Source: Forsythia viridissima (taxonomy: Eukaryota; Streptophyta; Magnoliopsida; Lamiales; Oleaceae). From it: 64,000 bases of DNA. The stretch lies in contig CM059036.1 in assembly GCA_030279155.1 (NCBI GenBank), positions 15,927,501 through 15,991,500 of the forward strand, written 5' to 3'. The translations under genes and the position numbers were made by a program. Below are positions 54,940 to 64,000 of this stretch, one piece after another. Each line of letters begins with the position of its first letter. Positions within the stretch are counted from its first letter, which is position 1. A model generated the notes under the pieces. The model saw nothing but the letters and a program-made list of their open reading frames with translations, did no database searches and was not told the origin of the DNA.

Positions 54940-55640
54940 TTCAGAATAATATTTTGTTGGTCTTCCAGAACAAGTACAACTTTATATTATATTAATATTT
55001 CAATAAAATTCACTTGTTCCTGAAGAGCGTAATTTGATAGATTTATTATTAAGTTATTGCTCTCGAAGAGCGTAATTTTATAAATCTAATATTTTATAAG
55101 AATATTATGATATCACTCCTGAAGAGTAAATTTCTATACAGTTCAATGTTTCAAAATAATTTATTGTTGCTCCTGAAGAAGTACAACGTTACTTTAATAT
55201 TCTAGCAGAATATAAGAACACAATTCATAAGATCTAATATTAAGCTATTGTTCTTGAAGAGCAAATTCTTATAAAGTTTAATATATTTAAAATTATTTGT
55301 TATGGCACATGAAGAAGCACAACATTATATTAATATTCTGGCATAGTACTTGCTCTTGAAGAGTATAATTGTAAAAGATCTAACTTCTAGTATGAATTTG
55401 CACATGATGAGTAAATCTTTAAATAATAATATGTTGTTGCTCATGAAGTAGTACAATATTATATTAATATTCCAGTCGAATATTACTTGCTCTCAAAAAA
55501 CGTAATTTTATAAGATATATTATTTTATACAAATATTGTATTAACACTCCTGAAGAAGTATAATATTATTAATATCAATATTTTAAAAGAAAATTAGAGT
55601 GTTGATACACTTGAAGAAGTACTATATTGAACTAGAAGTT
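54940..55640 (+). repeat. Irregular tandem array inside the short copia
   Basis: At least a dozen copies of a ctcctgaagaRgtacaa / gctcttgaagagcgtaatttt motif at uneven 40-80 bp spacing, separated by AT-rich attatattaatattc text. It occupies the place where gag and protease would be. Confidence 0.75.
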
Positions 55641-57060
55641 CAATGTCCTAAAAATTTTATTGATTGGCATTACCGGTTAGACCATCCCGGATCAATATGA
55701 TGTGAATTATTAATTAATGAGAATACCTATAGAAAACCATAAGATTTTTCAATATAATGAATTCTCACGTGATGCTTGTTCTCATGGTATATAAACCAAT
55801 AGACCATCACTAGCTAAAATCAGGACTGAATTCCCTGCATTTCTGAAAATTATTTAAGGTGATTTATGGGGTCCCATCACCCTCCATGTTGACCATCTAT
55901 ATATTATTTGTATATGATAGATACATCTACTAGATGATTGTATGGTGTTATTATTCGCAACTTGAAGTTTGCGAGATTGCTTGCTCAAATTTTAAATTAT
56001 GAGCATAATTTTCAGATTATACAACTAAGACGGTGATGTGTCTTGTCAATACTAGTGAGTCTAAATCTTAAACTTTTAATAAATATTAGTTGAGATGATG
56101 TTAAATGGTTTAACAATATTGTTTTTCAACGCCTCCAACTAAATTCTAAACCATTACTATTGATAACAAAGCGCTTCTCATTTTGTCTAGGGAATGCTAT
56201 TTTATATGCAGAAACACTTATACGCATCATGCCAACATCAAAGTTACCCCCGCTATAATTGGCTTATGGTCAGAGCTTAATATTATCCATCTAATGATTT
56301 TTTATAGTGCAATATATGTAAAATCGGTCCACCATAATGCACTGAGATGAGCTTTGAAAAATGTTGAGAATACATGTTTAGTATGGAACATTATAAAATA
56401 TCTTAAGTCCTAACGGGTGATATTTTATAATACAGTTTTTTGAATGTCATTTTGATAAGACATTTTTCTCAACATTAGGGGAGAGAAATTAAGTAGCTAG
56501 AAAGAATACAAATGCAGCATATTATGTTTTCTAGATCCTTGTATAAGACAATATGAACCAGAAGTTCGACAAACAACTCATTTGTAAGTTATACAATTGA
56601 CAGATGCATTTACTGACCAAAGAGATTAAATCAAATCTCATACAACAACTCTAAATGCTCCAATTTATATTAACGTCTTTGAAGGACAAACTATTAACAT
56701 TATATCTGGTAAATTACTGGCACGCCTAAAGCGTGGTGACATTTGATTCCAAATAATTCTCAAATTAAAAATAGAGCCAGTTATAAAGATGATCCTATTG
56801 AGGAGGTGTATACTCTTTGAGAATATATAGACATAACTAATTATAAAACCCCAGAAGAAGTTTAGCAACCTGAAATAATAAAACGAAAAGATCTCGTTAA
56901 GTTATGTCGTTATGAGAAAGAAATGGATTCAAAAATAAATGTTGTTAACAACATTTTTGTATATAAAGAAGTGCTTTATATTATAAAAGATAGCGAGGTT
57001 ATTGAAAGAAATCTGTCAAAGAATTAATTGGCCAAATAAAAGGATGCAATCCAAGTAAAT
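55625..57060 (+). pseudogene. Decayed copia integrase and RT N-terminus
   Basis: IDWHYRLDHPGS at about 55657-55690 is the GAG-pre-integrase motif. Integrase pieces follow: GDLWGPI (55860), FARLLAQILNYEHNF-like text (55975-56015), and MPTSKLPPLW-like text with AYGQSLN (56228-56275). DCHFDKTFFSTLG near 56440-56480 marks the integrase-RT boundary. RT N-terminal pieces (QYEPEVRQTTHL, DAFTDQ, KEICQRINWPN) end near 57060. The RT core and RNase H are essentially gone; only ISPELFYTSFEKMV at about 57417-57460 recalls the pol C-terminus. Every piece is interrupted by stops. Confidence 0.75.
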
Positions 57061-57714
57061 TGAACTGACTAGAGAAACCTGAAAGAATTATGTACTCTTT
57101 TTCCTTTACTATGAATTTTTCCCACAGGATTTTTTCCTAGTAAGGTTTTAATGAGACATATTCTTTGTGTAAATGATATCCAATTGGAAGTGTTATAATT
57201 CTTATAGTTATGGATATCTATAACCTACAAAATATTTACCTTCATCATAACCCTATAGTTATACTCCCGTGTATTATAAATTGTATATGAGACCCCTGTA
57301 GGGAACAACTACAAGATCTATTTTTAATATAATTGCATCAGACCATCATGCTGACTACAGTCAACCAGAGATAGTGTATGAAGATGATATTGCTGGAGGT
57401 TATAACATGGAGCACATTTCACCAGAATTGTTTTATACAAGTTTTGAAAAGATGGTGGCATTGAAGACATTGGCGCACAATATATGGATAGCTCGATACA
57501 AGTTTTTTCCATTGGTTGAAATCAGTTGGAGTAGCTGTACTCTTTTTCCTTCGCTCGGGTTTTATCCTATTGGGTTTTCCTGACAAGGTTTTAATGAGGC
57601 AGTATTTGAGTACTCTAATTTTTGATAATTTTTCTTTCTATTGGTATTTTTGTCCCATTGGGTTTTTGCCAAACAACGAAGCAGTTATTATGTAATAAGT
57701 CATTCAAGGGAGAG

Positions 57715-57929
57715 TGTTGTAAAATTATAGATAATGATGAATGACTATTTAGTTGTATCTAGATGTCTATGTAGTTATCTACTTACTCCAAAAGAGTGTA
57801 TTCTAATTAGATTGTAACTCCATTTGGAACCCTATAAATAAGGGTCATTGTTATAGTAAATTTACATACTTGAGTTTTGACTCTCTCTAATCTCTTCTAT
57901 TTTCTCTCTACTTTTCTAGTTTCATAACA
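57715..57929 (+). repeat. 3' LTR of the short copia element
   Basis: Same length as the 5' copy, preceded by the purine tract aagggagag and followed by the target duplication ataca. Confidence 0.93.
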
Positions 57930-58639
57930 ATACAATATATATTTTGAGATTTTTAAAGAGAACAATTTATAAAATTGGAACTCTTTTGTATTAGTCAATT
58001 GATAAACATCAATTTTTTTTTAAATAATAATTTTTTTTGTTAATTGTAAATTATTTATTGACAATTTAAAAAATATATATAAATAATAAATACATGCTAG
58101 TCTTATTGCTTTGAGATATAAGTATGTATGACTTAAATTTAAAAAATTTACTTATAAGTAAATTTAAAATAAATAATTTATTTATCACACCAAACATAAT
58201 TTAGATTGGAACTTTAATTAAACTAAATTTTAACTAAATCTAAACAATTTTATGTTGGAACTTGGGATTCTTGGTCTAATGTTTCAAAAAAAAGGGCTTA
58301 GAATATTTTAGATTGGTATTATTTGAATTATGTAATTGGAGTATTTACAAAATAAGTGATTAGTGTTGAGGAGCAAAAAAATAATAATAATAAAATCGGG
58401 CCAACCCGACTAGTCTTGCGGGCTAGACGAGCCGGGCCATATATGCCCGATTTTGTTTAAGACATGGCCAGCTCAATCCAAAATTCGGGTTATATGCAGG
58501 CCATGCCAGTTTTGCCACTTCTAACTGTAAATGATTTACTATATTTCAAATGCCTATCAATCTACGAAATTATTAATTTTGGGAAAATATTGAGAAATAA
58601 TTCAATCGTAGACTAGTAATGTATAGGATTGACAAAATT

Positions 58640-58815
58640 AAGTACCAGTTTTATTTTGTCAAAAACTAATTTTTTTTTATTTTTTTTGTAAATTTTGATA
58701 AAAATTGATGAATGTGTGCTGTGGGACTCAGAAAATTTGTTATTAAAATTAATAATTGATTTTGACTTTAATTTTTTATCAAAATTTTAAGTAAAAATCA
58801 AACAAAACATTAGAT
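58640..58815 (-). mobile_element. AT-rich palindromic MITE, left partner
   Basis: The reverse complement contains gtcaaaatcaattattaatttt and a cccac/atgggac-like motif also found at 63690-63750, and ends in tcaaacaaaac. It is in inverted orientation to the copy at 63660-63845 on the other side of the fold-back element. Confidence 0.45.
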
Positions 58816-59098
58816 AACTTTAAGTTTATAGTATACCAAGTTGATTTTAATGATTACGATCAAATTATGTTCACATTTTTCATAAAACTCCAGAATTTTG
58901 GCACAAAATGGTCCATAACATCCTAACCTTTCATTTTTTACTAGGACGTCACTTACCTATGCCTTTAGATGCGAAATTGGTCCCTATGGATGTATTTCAT
59001 CCAAATTCGTTGTTAGTTCACACACACTTCTAATAACATGGGTAAATTAGTCAATTTTTATATAAATAATAATAAAACATATAAAAAATAATAATCAC

Positions 59099-59142
59099 CC
59101 CACTCCACTCCACTCCACTCCACTCCACTCCACTCCACTCCA
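59099..59142. repeat. (CCACT)n microsatellite
   Basis: About 8.5 pentamers just inside the left arm of the fold-back element, mirrored by the GGGTC/GGGTG runs at 63229-63286. Confidence 0.95.
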
Positions 59143-59342
59143 TCGTTACTATCACTAGAATGATAGATTTAAAGAGAGACTTCTCCCATCCTTCTTCCCC
59201 ATTAATGGTAGTAAAATCTGTTTAATGGCAAAATTTGGGGGAGTACCCTCATGGGATTGCACCATTTATTGTTGATTCTGCTAGTCAAGAGAAGGAGATA
59301 TGATGGTGAGATTGGAAGAGGATGATGGTAGGACTTGTAAAT

Positions 59343-59999
59343 TGTTACGCCCCAATCCCACTTGGGCTCCACATGGACGCAGTCAAAGTCAACCGAGGTT
59401 ATTTGTGCCGAGGAGCTTAGACTACCGATGCTATTTATGCCGAGAAGCTTTGGCAAACGAGGCTGTAAACGTCCTATCCTAGTTGCGTGCTGAGAAAGCT
59501 TACCCTGCCAAACCTGTAATTCAGTTTTGAAATGACTAATTGGACAACCTGCCAATGCGGCTTGTCGCAATCATAGCCCCTTAGCTTGTGGTTGAAAGAA
59601 ACTTCTTCATAAATGCTAGTGATGTGACGCAATGATCCTTAAGATTGAGTCACTTGTCACGCATCCAAATGGGTCTATCAGTTGAGATTTCTCTATAAAT
59701 AGCAAACCCATTCCAACAAGAGGGGGATGTTGAAATCTTTACTCTCACAAAAAGTATCAAGCCCTCTATACTAATCATTCTTTAAGTGTTATAACCACAT
59801 GAGAAATCGTTAGTTAGGGGCCCTCAAGTTATTACCTCTACCACATTGTGTTTCTCTTTTTCTTTTGCTACATATCCTCCAGGTCCTAGGCTTAATTACG
59901 TGGTTCAATAAACCACGTGACAGTCTAAGCAAGAGGAAAAATACACGCAGGAAGAGGAGGTGTGGGGCTCCTATTGGCAGCTATTTTTAGAGGTCAACA
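59343..59999 (+). repeat. 5' LTR of the LARD-type element
   Basis: TGTTACGCCCCAATCCCAC start; matches 62205-62861 throughout. TATA-like tctctataaatagcaaac at 59690-59707. Confidence 0.92.
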
Positions 60000-60000
60000 G

Positions 60001-60018
60001 ATTGGCGCCGTCTGTAGG
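60001..60018 (+). promoter_or_regulatory. Primer-binding site of the LARD-type element
   Basis: attggcgccgtctgtagg directly after the 5' LTR, an intact version of the degenerate site at 14396. Confidence 0.85.
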
Positions 60019-60540
60019 AAACCACACATTCAACCACGAGTGAAACGTGATCAAAAGCCTAAACCCTCTTGAACAAAGGAGTTTTCTTGAAGAAAGGACG
60101 CTACGCAAGTACTAATTGGGGCTAGCGTAGGTCCTCCGAAGAAGAGGCACCGGCATCTGATTATTCATTAATCAAGTTTCAAGTGTTTGCTTGTTTTAGG
60201 CTTCTAAGAAGAAGCACTCGAATACATACGAGCTTATCCAACTTGATTAACAGTTTAAATTTCCTAAGGCATTGTCTGTATCTCGTTGGAGCCTAGGTGA
60301 TACCTTTGAAAAGAGGCACCGGCATTTGATTATTTATAAATCAAATTTCGATTATTTGCTTGTTTGAGGCTTCTAAGAAGAGGCACTGGCATTATAAAAG
60401 CGCTAAGTCTATCGTTCAATCATTTGATTTGGAAACGCAACCCCTAAAAAGAGGCACTAGTGCCTAATCAAGTTTGGGGTAAAATCTTATCGTATGCCTC
60501 TCCGAAGAGGTACTAGCGGCATATTGGAAGGACTTCTGCA

Positions 60541-60972
60541 AACAAGCTCTTTTGTTTGGGACTTAGTTTTTGTAAAAGTGACATACCTATACAAGGGCCT
60601 AGCCTCTTCATTAAGGTATGGCACCAGTTGGGAAAAGCCCAATATCATGTTTCATCTGATATTGAAAGGACATCTGCAAACAAGCTCCCTTATTTGGGAC
60701 TTAGTTTTTGTAGAAGCGTCATACCCACACAAGGACCTAGCCTCTTCATTAAGGCGCGACACCAGTTGGAAAAAGCCCAATATCATATCTCATCTGACAT
60801 TGAAAGGGCCTTTGCAAACAAGCTAACTTATTTGGGACTTAGTTTTTATAGAAGCGTCATACCCACACAAGGGCCTAGCCTCTTCATTAAGGCATGACAC
60901 TAGTTGGGAAAAGCCCAATATCATGTCTCATCTGATATTGGAAGGACCTTTGTAAACAAGCTCCCTTATTTG
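60541..60972 (+). repeat. 138-bp tandem array
   Basis: The marker aacaagct recurs at 60541, 60679, 60817 and 60955, a spacing of exactly 138 bp. Units contain tttgggacttagtttttgta and cctagcctcttcattaaggc. 138 is a multiple of three, so frames stay open across units. A looser repeat with gaagaggcaccggcat lies upstream (60110-60520). Confidence 0.93.
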
Positions 60973-60974
60973 GG

Positions 60975-62045
60975 ACTACGCTCTTCCGCAGCAAGCTTCT
61001 CCAACTTTGGAGATTCGCTTCTGCTACCAAGCCTTTCTTACTTGGGAAGAGGCTCGTCCGCAGCAAACATCTCCAACTTTAGAGACTCGCTTCTGCTACC
61101 AAGCCTCTCCCACTTGAGAATAAGCTCTTCCGTATCAAGCTTCTCCAACTTTGGAGACTCGCTTCTGCTACCAAGCCTCTCCCACTTGGAAATAGGATCT
61201 TCCGCATCAAGCTTATCCAACTTTGGAGACTTGCTTCTGCTACCAAGCCTCTCCCACTTGAAAATAGGCTCTTCCGTAGCAAGCTTCTCCAACTTTAGAG
61301 ACTCACTTTTTCTACCAAGCCTATCCCACTTGGGAATAGGCTCTTTGCGCAGCAAGCATCTCCAACTTCGGAGATTCACTTCTGCTACCAAGCCTATCCC
61401 ACTTGGAAATAGGCTCTTTAGCAGCAAGCTTTTCCAACTTTGGATACTAGCTTCTGCTACCAAGCCTCTTCCACTTGGGAATAGGCTATTCCGTAGCAAG
61501 CTTTTCTAACTTTGGAGAGTCGCTTATGCTACCAAACCTATCCTACTTGAGACTAGGATCTTCTGCAGCAAGCTTCTCCAACTTTGGAGACTCGCTTCTG
61601 CTACCAAGCCTATCCCAATTGGAAATAAGCTCTTCCATAGCAAGCTTCTACAACTTTGGAGACTCGCTTCTCCTACGAAGCCTCTCCCACTTGGAAATAG
61701 GCTCTTCCGTAGCAAGCTTCTCCAACTTTAGAGACTTGCTTCTACTACCAAGCCTCTTCTACTTGTAAATATGCTCTTTTGCAGTAAGCTTCTCCAACTT
61801 TGGAGACTCGCTTATGTTATTAAGCTTCTCCCACTTAGGAATAGACTCTTATGCATCAAGCTTTTCCAACTTTGGAGACTCGCTTCTTCTACCAAGCCTC
61901 TTCCACTTGGGAATAGGCTCTTTCGCAGCAAGCATCTCCAAACTTTGGAGACTCGCTTTTGCTACCAAGCCTAGCCCACTTAGGACTAGGATCTTCCGCA
62001 GCAAGCTTGTCCAAGCTACAGAGATCGCTTAGCACAACGTCTACG
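60975..62045 (+). repeat. 72-bp tandem array, about 15 copies
   Basis: The marker caagcttctcc recurs at 60992, 61064, 61136, 61208 and 61280, and again at 62002: a 72-bp period held for 14 intervals. The unit includes caactttggagactcgcttc, ctaccaagcctctcccactt and ggaataggctcttccgcagc. It creates repeated open frames on both strands, up to about 200 codons on + (60904-61509), which I read as a by-product of the period. Confidence 0.95.
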
Positions 62046-62204
62046 CTTCGAATTTCTCACCTACTCCAAGCTCCGCACCTCACATAAATGAGAGGTCCAG
62101 ACCTTGTGGGACTAAATCTCCCAATTACGAATCTGCCACTTTCCGAACGCTACCAAATCCAGTACATCTCATAAATGATAGAGGTCCTGAACTTGGAGAA
62201 CTAT

Positions 62205-62861
62205 TGTTATGCCCCAATCCCACTTGGGCTCCACGTGGGCGTGGTCAAAGTCAACTGAGGCTGTTTGTGCCGAGAAACTTAGACTACTAAGGCTATTTAT
62301 GCCGAAGAGCTTTGGCAACCGAGGTTGTAAACGTCCGACCATAGTTGCGTGCTAAGAAAGCCTACCCTGCCAAACCTGCAATTCAATCTTGAAAGGACTA
62401 ATTAGACAACCTGCCAATGTGACTTGTCGCAATCATAGCCCATTAGCTTGCGGCTGAAAGAGACTTCCTCATAAATGTTAGTGATGTGACGCAATGATCA
62501 TTAAGATTGAGCCACTTGTCACGCATTCAAATGGGTCTATTAGTTGAGATTTCTATATAAATAACAAACTCATTCCAACAAGAGGGGGATGTTGAAATCT
62601 TTACTCTCATAAAAAATATCAAGTTCTCTATACTAATCATTTTTCAAGTGTTATAACAACCTGAAAAATCGTTAGTTAGGGACCTTCAAGCTATTACCTC
62701 TATCACAGTATGTTTCTCTTTGTCTTTTGCTATATATCCTCCCCGTCTTAGGCTTATCTACGTTGTTGAATAAACAACGTGGCAATCCAAGCAAGAGGAA
62801 AAATACATGCAGGAAGAGGAGGCGTTGAGTTCTTGTTGGTAGCCATTTTTGGAAGTTAACA
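62205..62861 (+). repeat. 3' LTR of the LARD-type element
   Basis: TGTTATGCCCCAATCCC start, ...AAGTTAACA end, followed by the target duplication taaat. Confidence 0.92.
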
Positions 62862-63139
62862 TAAATGTTGTGATTTTAAAGGTTCAATTATTATGTTCAT
62901 CTGATTTTTTGTTTGATGTGTGGTGGATTTTGTTGCTGGGATTGCACTATTTATTATTGATTATGTTGGTCAAGAGAAGGGGATGTGATGGTGAGATTGG
63001 AAGACAAGGATGGTAGGACTTGTAAATGTTGCGATTTTGAGGTTCAATTATCGTGTTTATCTGATTTGTTGTTTGCTACGTGGTGGGTTTTGAGCAGAGA
63101 CTTCTCCCCCTCAAAAGACTTCCATTTTTGGTAGAAAAG

Positions 63140-63187
63140 AATGGGAATGGGAATGGGAATGGGAATGGGAATGGGAATGGGAATGGG
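63140..63187. repeat. (GGGAAT)n microsatellite
   Basis: About eight gggaat hexamers inside the right arm of the fold-back element. Confidence 0.96.
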
Positions 63188-63228
63188 GAGAAGAACTCCC
63201 CGTCAAATCTACCATTGCAATGGCGGTG

Positions 63229-63286
63229 ACGGGTCGGGTCGGGTCGGGTCGGGTCGGGTGGGGTGGGGTGGGGTGGGGTGGGGTGG
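63229..63286. repeat. (GGGTC)n-(GGGTG)n compound microsatellite
   Basis: Four to five gggtc pentamers change abruptly to about six ggggt pentamers. Confidence 0.96.
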
Positions 63287-63659
63287 GGGTGATTAATTTT
63301 TTTTAATTCTTTTATTATTTATATAAAAATTGAAAATTTTACCCATTTTATTAAAAGTGTGTATGGTGCACACGCCCAACTAACTGAGAATTTGAACGAA
63401 ATCCGTCTAGATGTACAAATTTCGCACATAGGGCATATTTAAGTGACGTCCTAGCAATAAATAAATATTTAGAGACCAACAATGTATTAGAAGCATACGT
63501 TACGAATTACTTGCGCCAAAATTCCAGAAAGTCCTATTTTGATTTAGAACAAAAATATAATTAATTGGATAATAAGGTATAATAATTTATAACACTTTTT
63601 GCTTTTATTTTCCTTTACATAACAAACACGTTTCATGGTATATCTTAATTTCTCCAAAC

Positions 63660-63845
63660 TGCTAATATAGGGTTTGTTTGAAAACAATTAAAATTTTGTT
63701 AAAAGTTGAAGTCAAAGTCATTAATTAATTTTAACTACACATTTCATGGGATTTACAACTTTTTTTAATTTTTCAACTATAAATTTTATCAACTTTTATA
63801 AAAAAGAAAAAAAAAAATCTGATTTTATTCAAGATCAAACACACA
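63660..63845 (+). mobile_element. AT-rich palindromic MITE, right partner
   Basis: tttgtttgaaaac at 63673 and gttgaagtcaaagtcattaa, then an inverted aattttatcaacttttat block. Matches the reverse complement of 58640-58815. Confidence 0.45.
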
Positions 63846-64000
63846 TATAACAAGAAAATTGTCTACTCCATTTGACTAATTCCAAATTGGATTCCGGAAC
63901 AATCTACTATTGTATCGAAATTATATAACAAATGAAGTGGAAGAAAAGAAAAAACAAAATAAACATGACTTGATTCCTTTGCTTGTTGGGTTATTTTTTT

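Larger units (their letters stand above)
54172..57929 (+). mobile_element. Short-LTR Ty1/copia element, non-autonomous
   Basis: LTRs 54172-54386 and 57715-57929, both 215 bp with TGTTGT...ATAACA ends. Perfect 5-bp target duplication ataca (54167-54171 and 57930-57934). I count 7 differences between the LTRs. PBS candidate cgttatcagcacga right after the 5' LTR; polypurine tract aagggagag (57706-57714) right before the 3' LTR. The interior is 3.3 kb of decayed integrase and RT pieces plus irregular repeats. Confidence 0.93.
53992..58523. mobile_element. Diverged hAT-like element split by a copia insertion
   Basis: Left end aaaagagctggcaaat (about 53993-54008) with ggcccg-rich text, and right end ggccatgccagttttgccacttcta (to 58523), form imperfect inverted repeats of the tggcaa family seen in MITEs A-C. 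Removing the copia element at 54172-57929 leaves about 770 bp. No 8-bp duplication is visible, so the boundaries are approximate. Confidence 0.45.
59343..62861 (+). mobile_element. Non-autonomous LTR retrotransposon (LARD-type) full of tandem repeats
   Basis: LTRs 59343-59999 and 62205-62861, both 657 bp with TGTTAY...TTAACA/TCAACA ends, and a perfect target duplication taaat (59338-59342 and 62862-62866). PBS ttggcgccgtctgt follows the 5' LTR. No gag or pol similarity; the interior of 2.2 kb is mainly two tandem arrays. LTR copies differ at about one base in ten by eye. The PBS is the type used by the Tat elements here, so a Tat-like partner could have mobilised it. Confidence 0.92.
58891..63527. 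mobile_element. Fold-back (long inverted repeat) DNA element
   Basis: The left arm (58891 to about 59220) is repeated in inverted, diverged form in the right arm (about 63110-63527). Shared blocks are agaattttggcgcaa, taggacgtcactta, cacacacttctaataa, atgggtaaa and tatataaataataa, then pentamer microsatellites and ccttcttccccat. Arms of over 300 bp with a non-coding core suggest a MULE-type or fold-back non-autonomous transposon. Flanking duplications are not evident. The core holds a tandem duplication and the LTR element 59343-62861; without the latter the element is about 1.1 kb. Confidence 0.7.

Noticed and set aside
60904..61509. 201-codon open frame in the 72-bp array (and 153 codons on the other strand)
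   Set aside because: Open on both strands because the repeat period is 72; no start context or homology. Recorded as a repeat, not a gene.

Overview
This window looks like nuclear DNA of a flowering plant, probably a dicot, from a transposon-dense, heterochromatin-like region. I found no intact host gene, rRNA or tRNA gene. Almost everything recognisable is a retrotransposon, a DNA transposon or an endogenous pararetrovirus, mostly broken and nested. Two short host-gene-like fragments remain: a PPR piece and an unidentified protein piece.

Layout. 1-918 and 7805-8930 are the two halves of one Ty3/gypsy Tat-type element (#1, + strand). A Ty1/copia element of SIRE/Sirevirus type (919-7804, minus) splits them. 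It has a near-matching 5-bp target duplication, a gutted pol and one fully open 601-codon envelope-like ORF. Two hAT-type MITEs with perfect 8-bp duplications sit inside it. Element #1 continues with a 27-bp tandem array and an antisense ORF (aORF) that has two intron-like gaps and abuts a Mutator-like transposase relic. From 13628 a second Tat element (#2) has LTR, PBS, a gag fused by deletion to RNase H, integrase, an 86-bp tandem array and an aORF. After it come a host-gene-like fragment, a third hAT MITE, and another aORF (21291-23695) that keeps the gypsy-type transposon domain lost in #2. 23940-30960 is a minus-strand Athila-like element with PBS and 5' LTR, whose integrase core is deleted.

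31000-37470 is AT-rich and gene-poor, with an exon-like fragment, a PPR fragment, a small hairpin insertion and a cluster of GCGATCGC palindromes. 37475-42050 is Tat element #3, the same family as #2 (same 86-bp array), with protease, RT, two RNase H domains and integrase. 42600-50905 is a degraded endogenous pararetrovirus in the order capsid/zinc finger, movement protein, protease, RT, RNase H, 3' ORF, promoter, leader, and two small overlapping ORFs.

From 50905 to the end the sequence is AT-rich, with MITEs, a short copia element (54172-57929) with near-identical LTRs but decayed coding sequence, and a fold-back element (58891-63527). The fold-back element contains a non-autonomous LTR element (59343-62861) that is filled with 138-bp and 72-bp tandem repeats.

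Together the nesting gives a relative timeline: Tat and Athila bodies, then the SIRE-type copia, then hAT MITEs inside it; the 54-58 kb copia is the youngest LTR element. No element here could move alone. Several carry signs of having been mobilised in trans.
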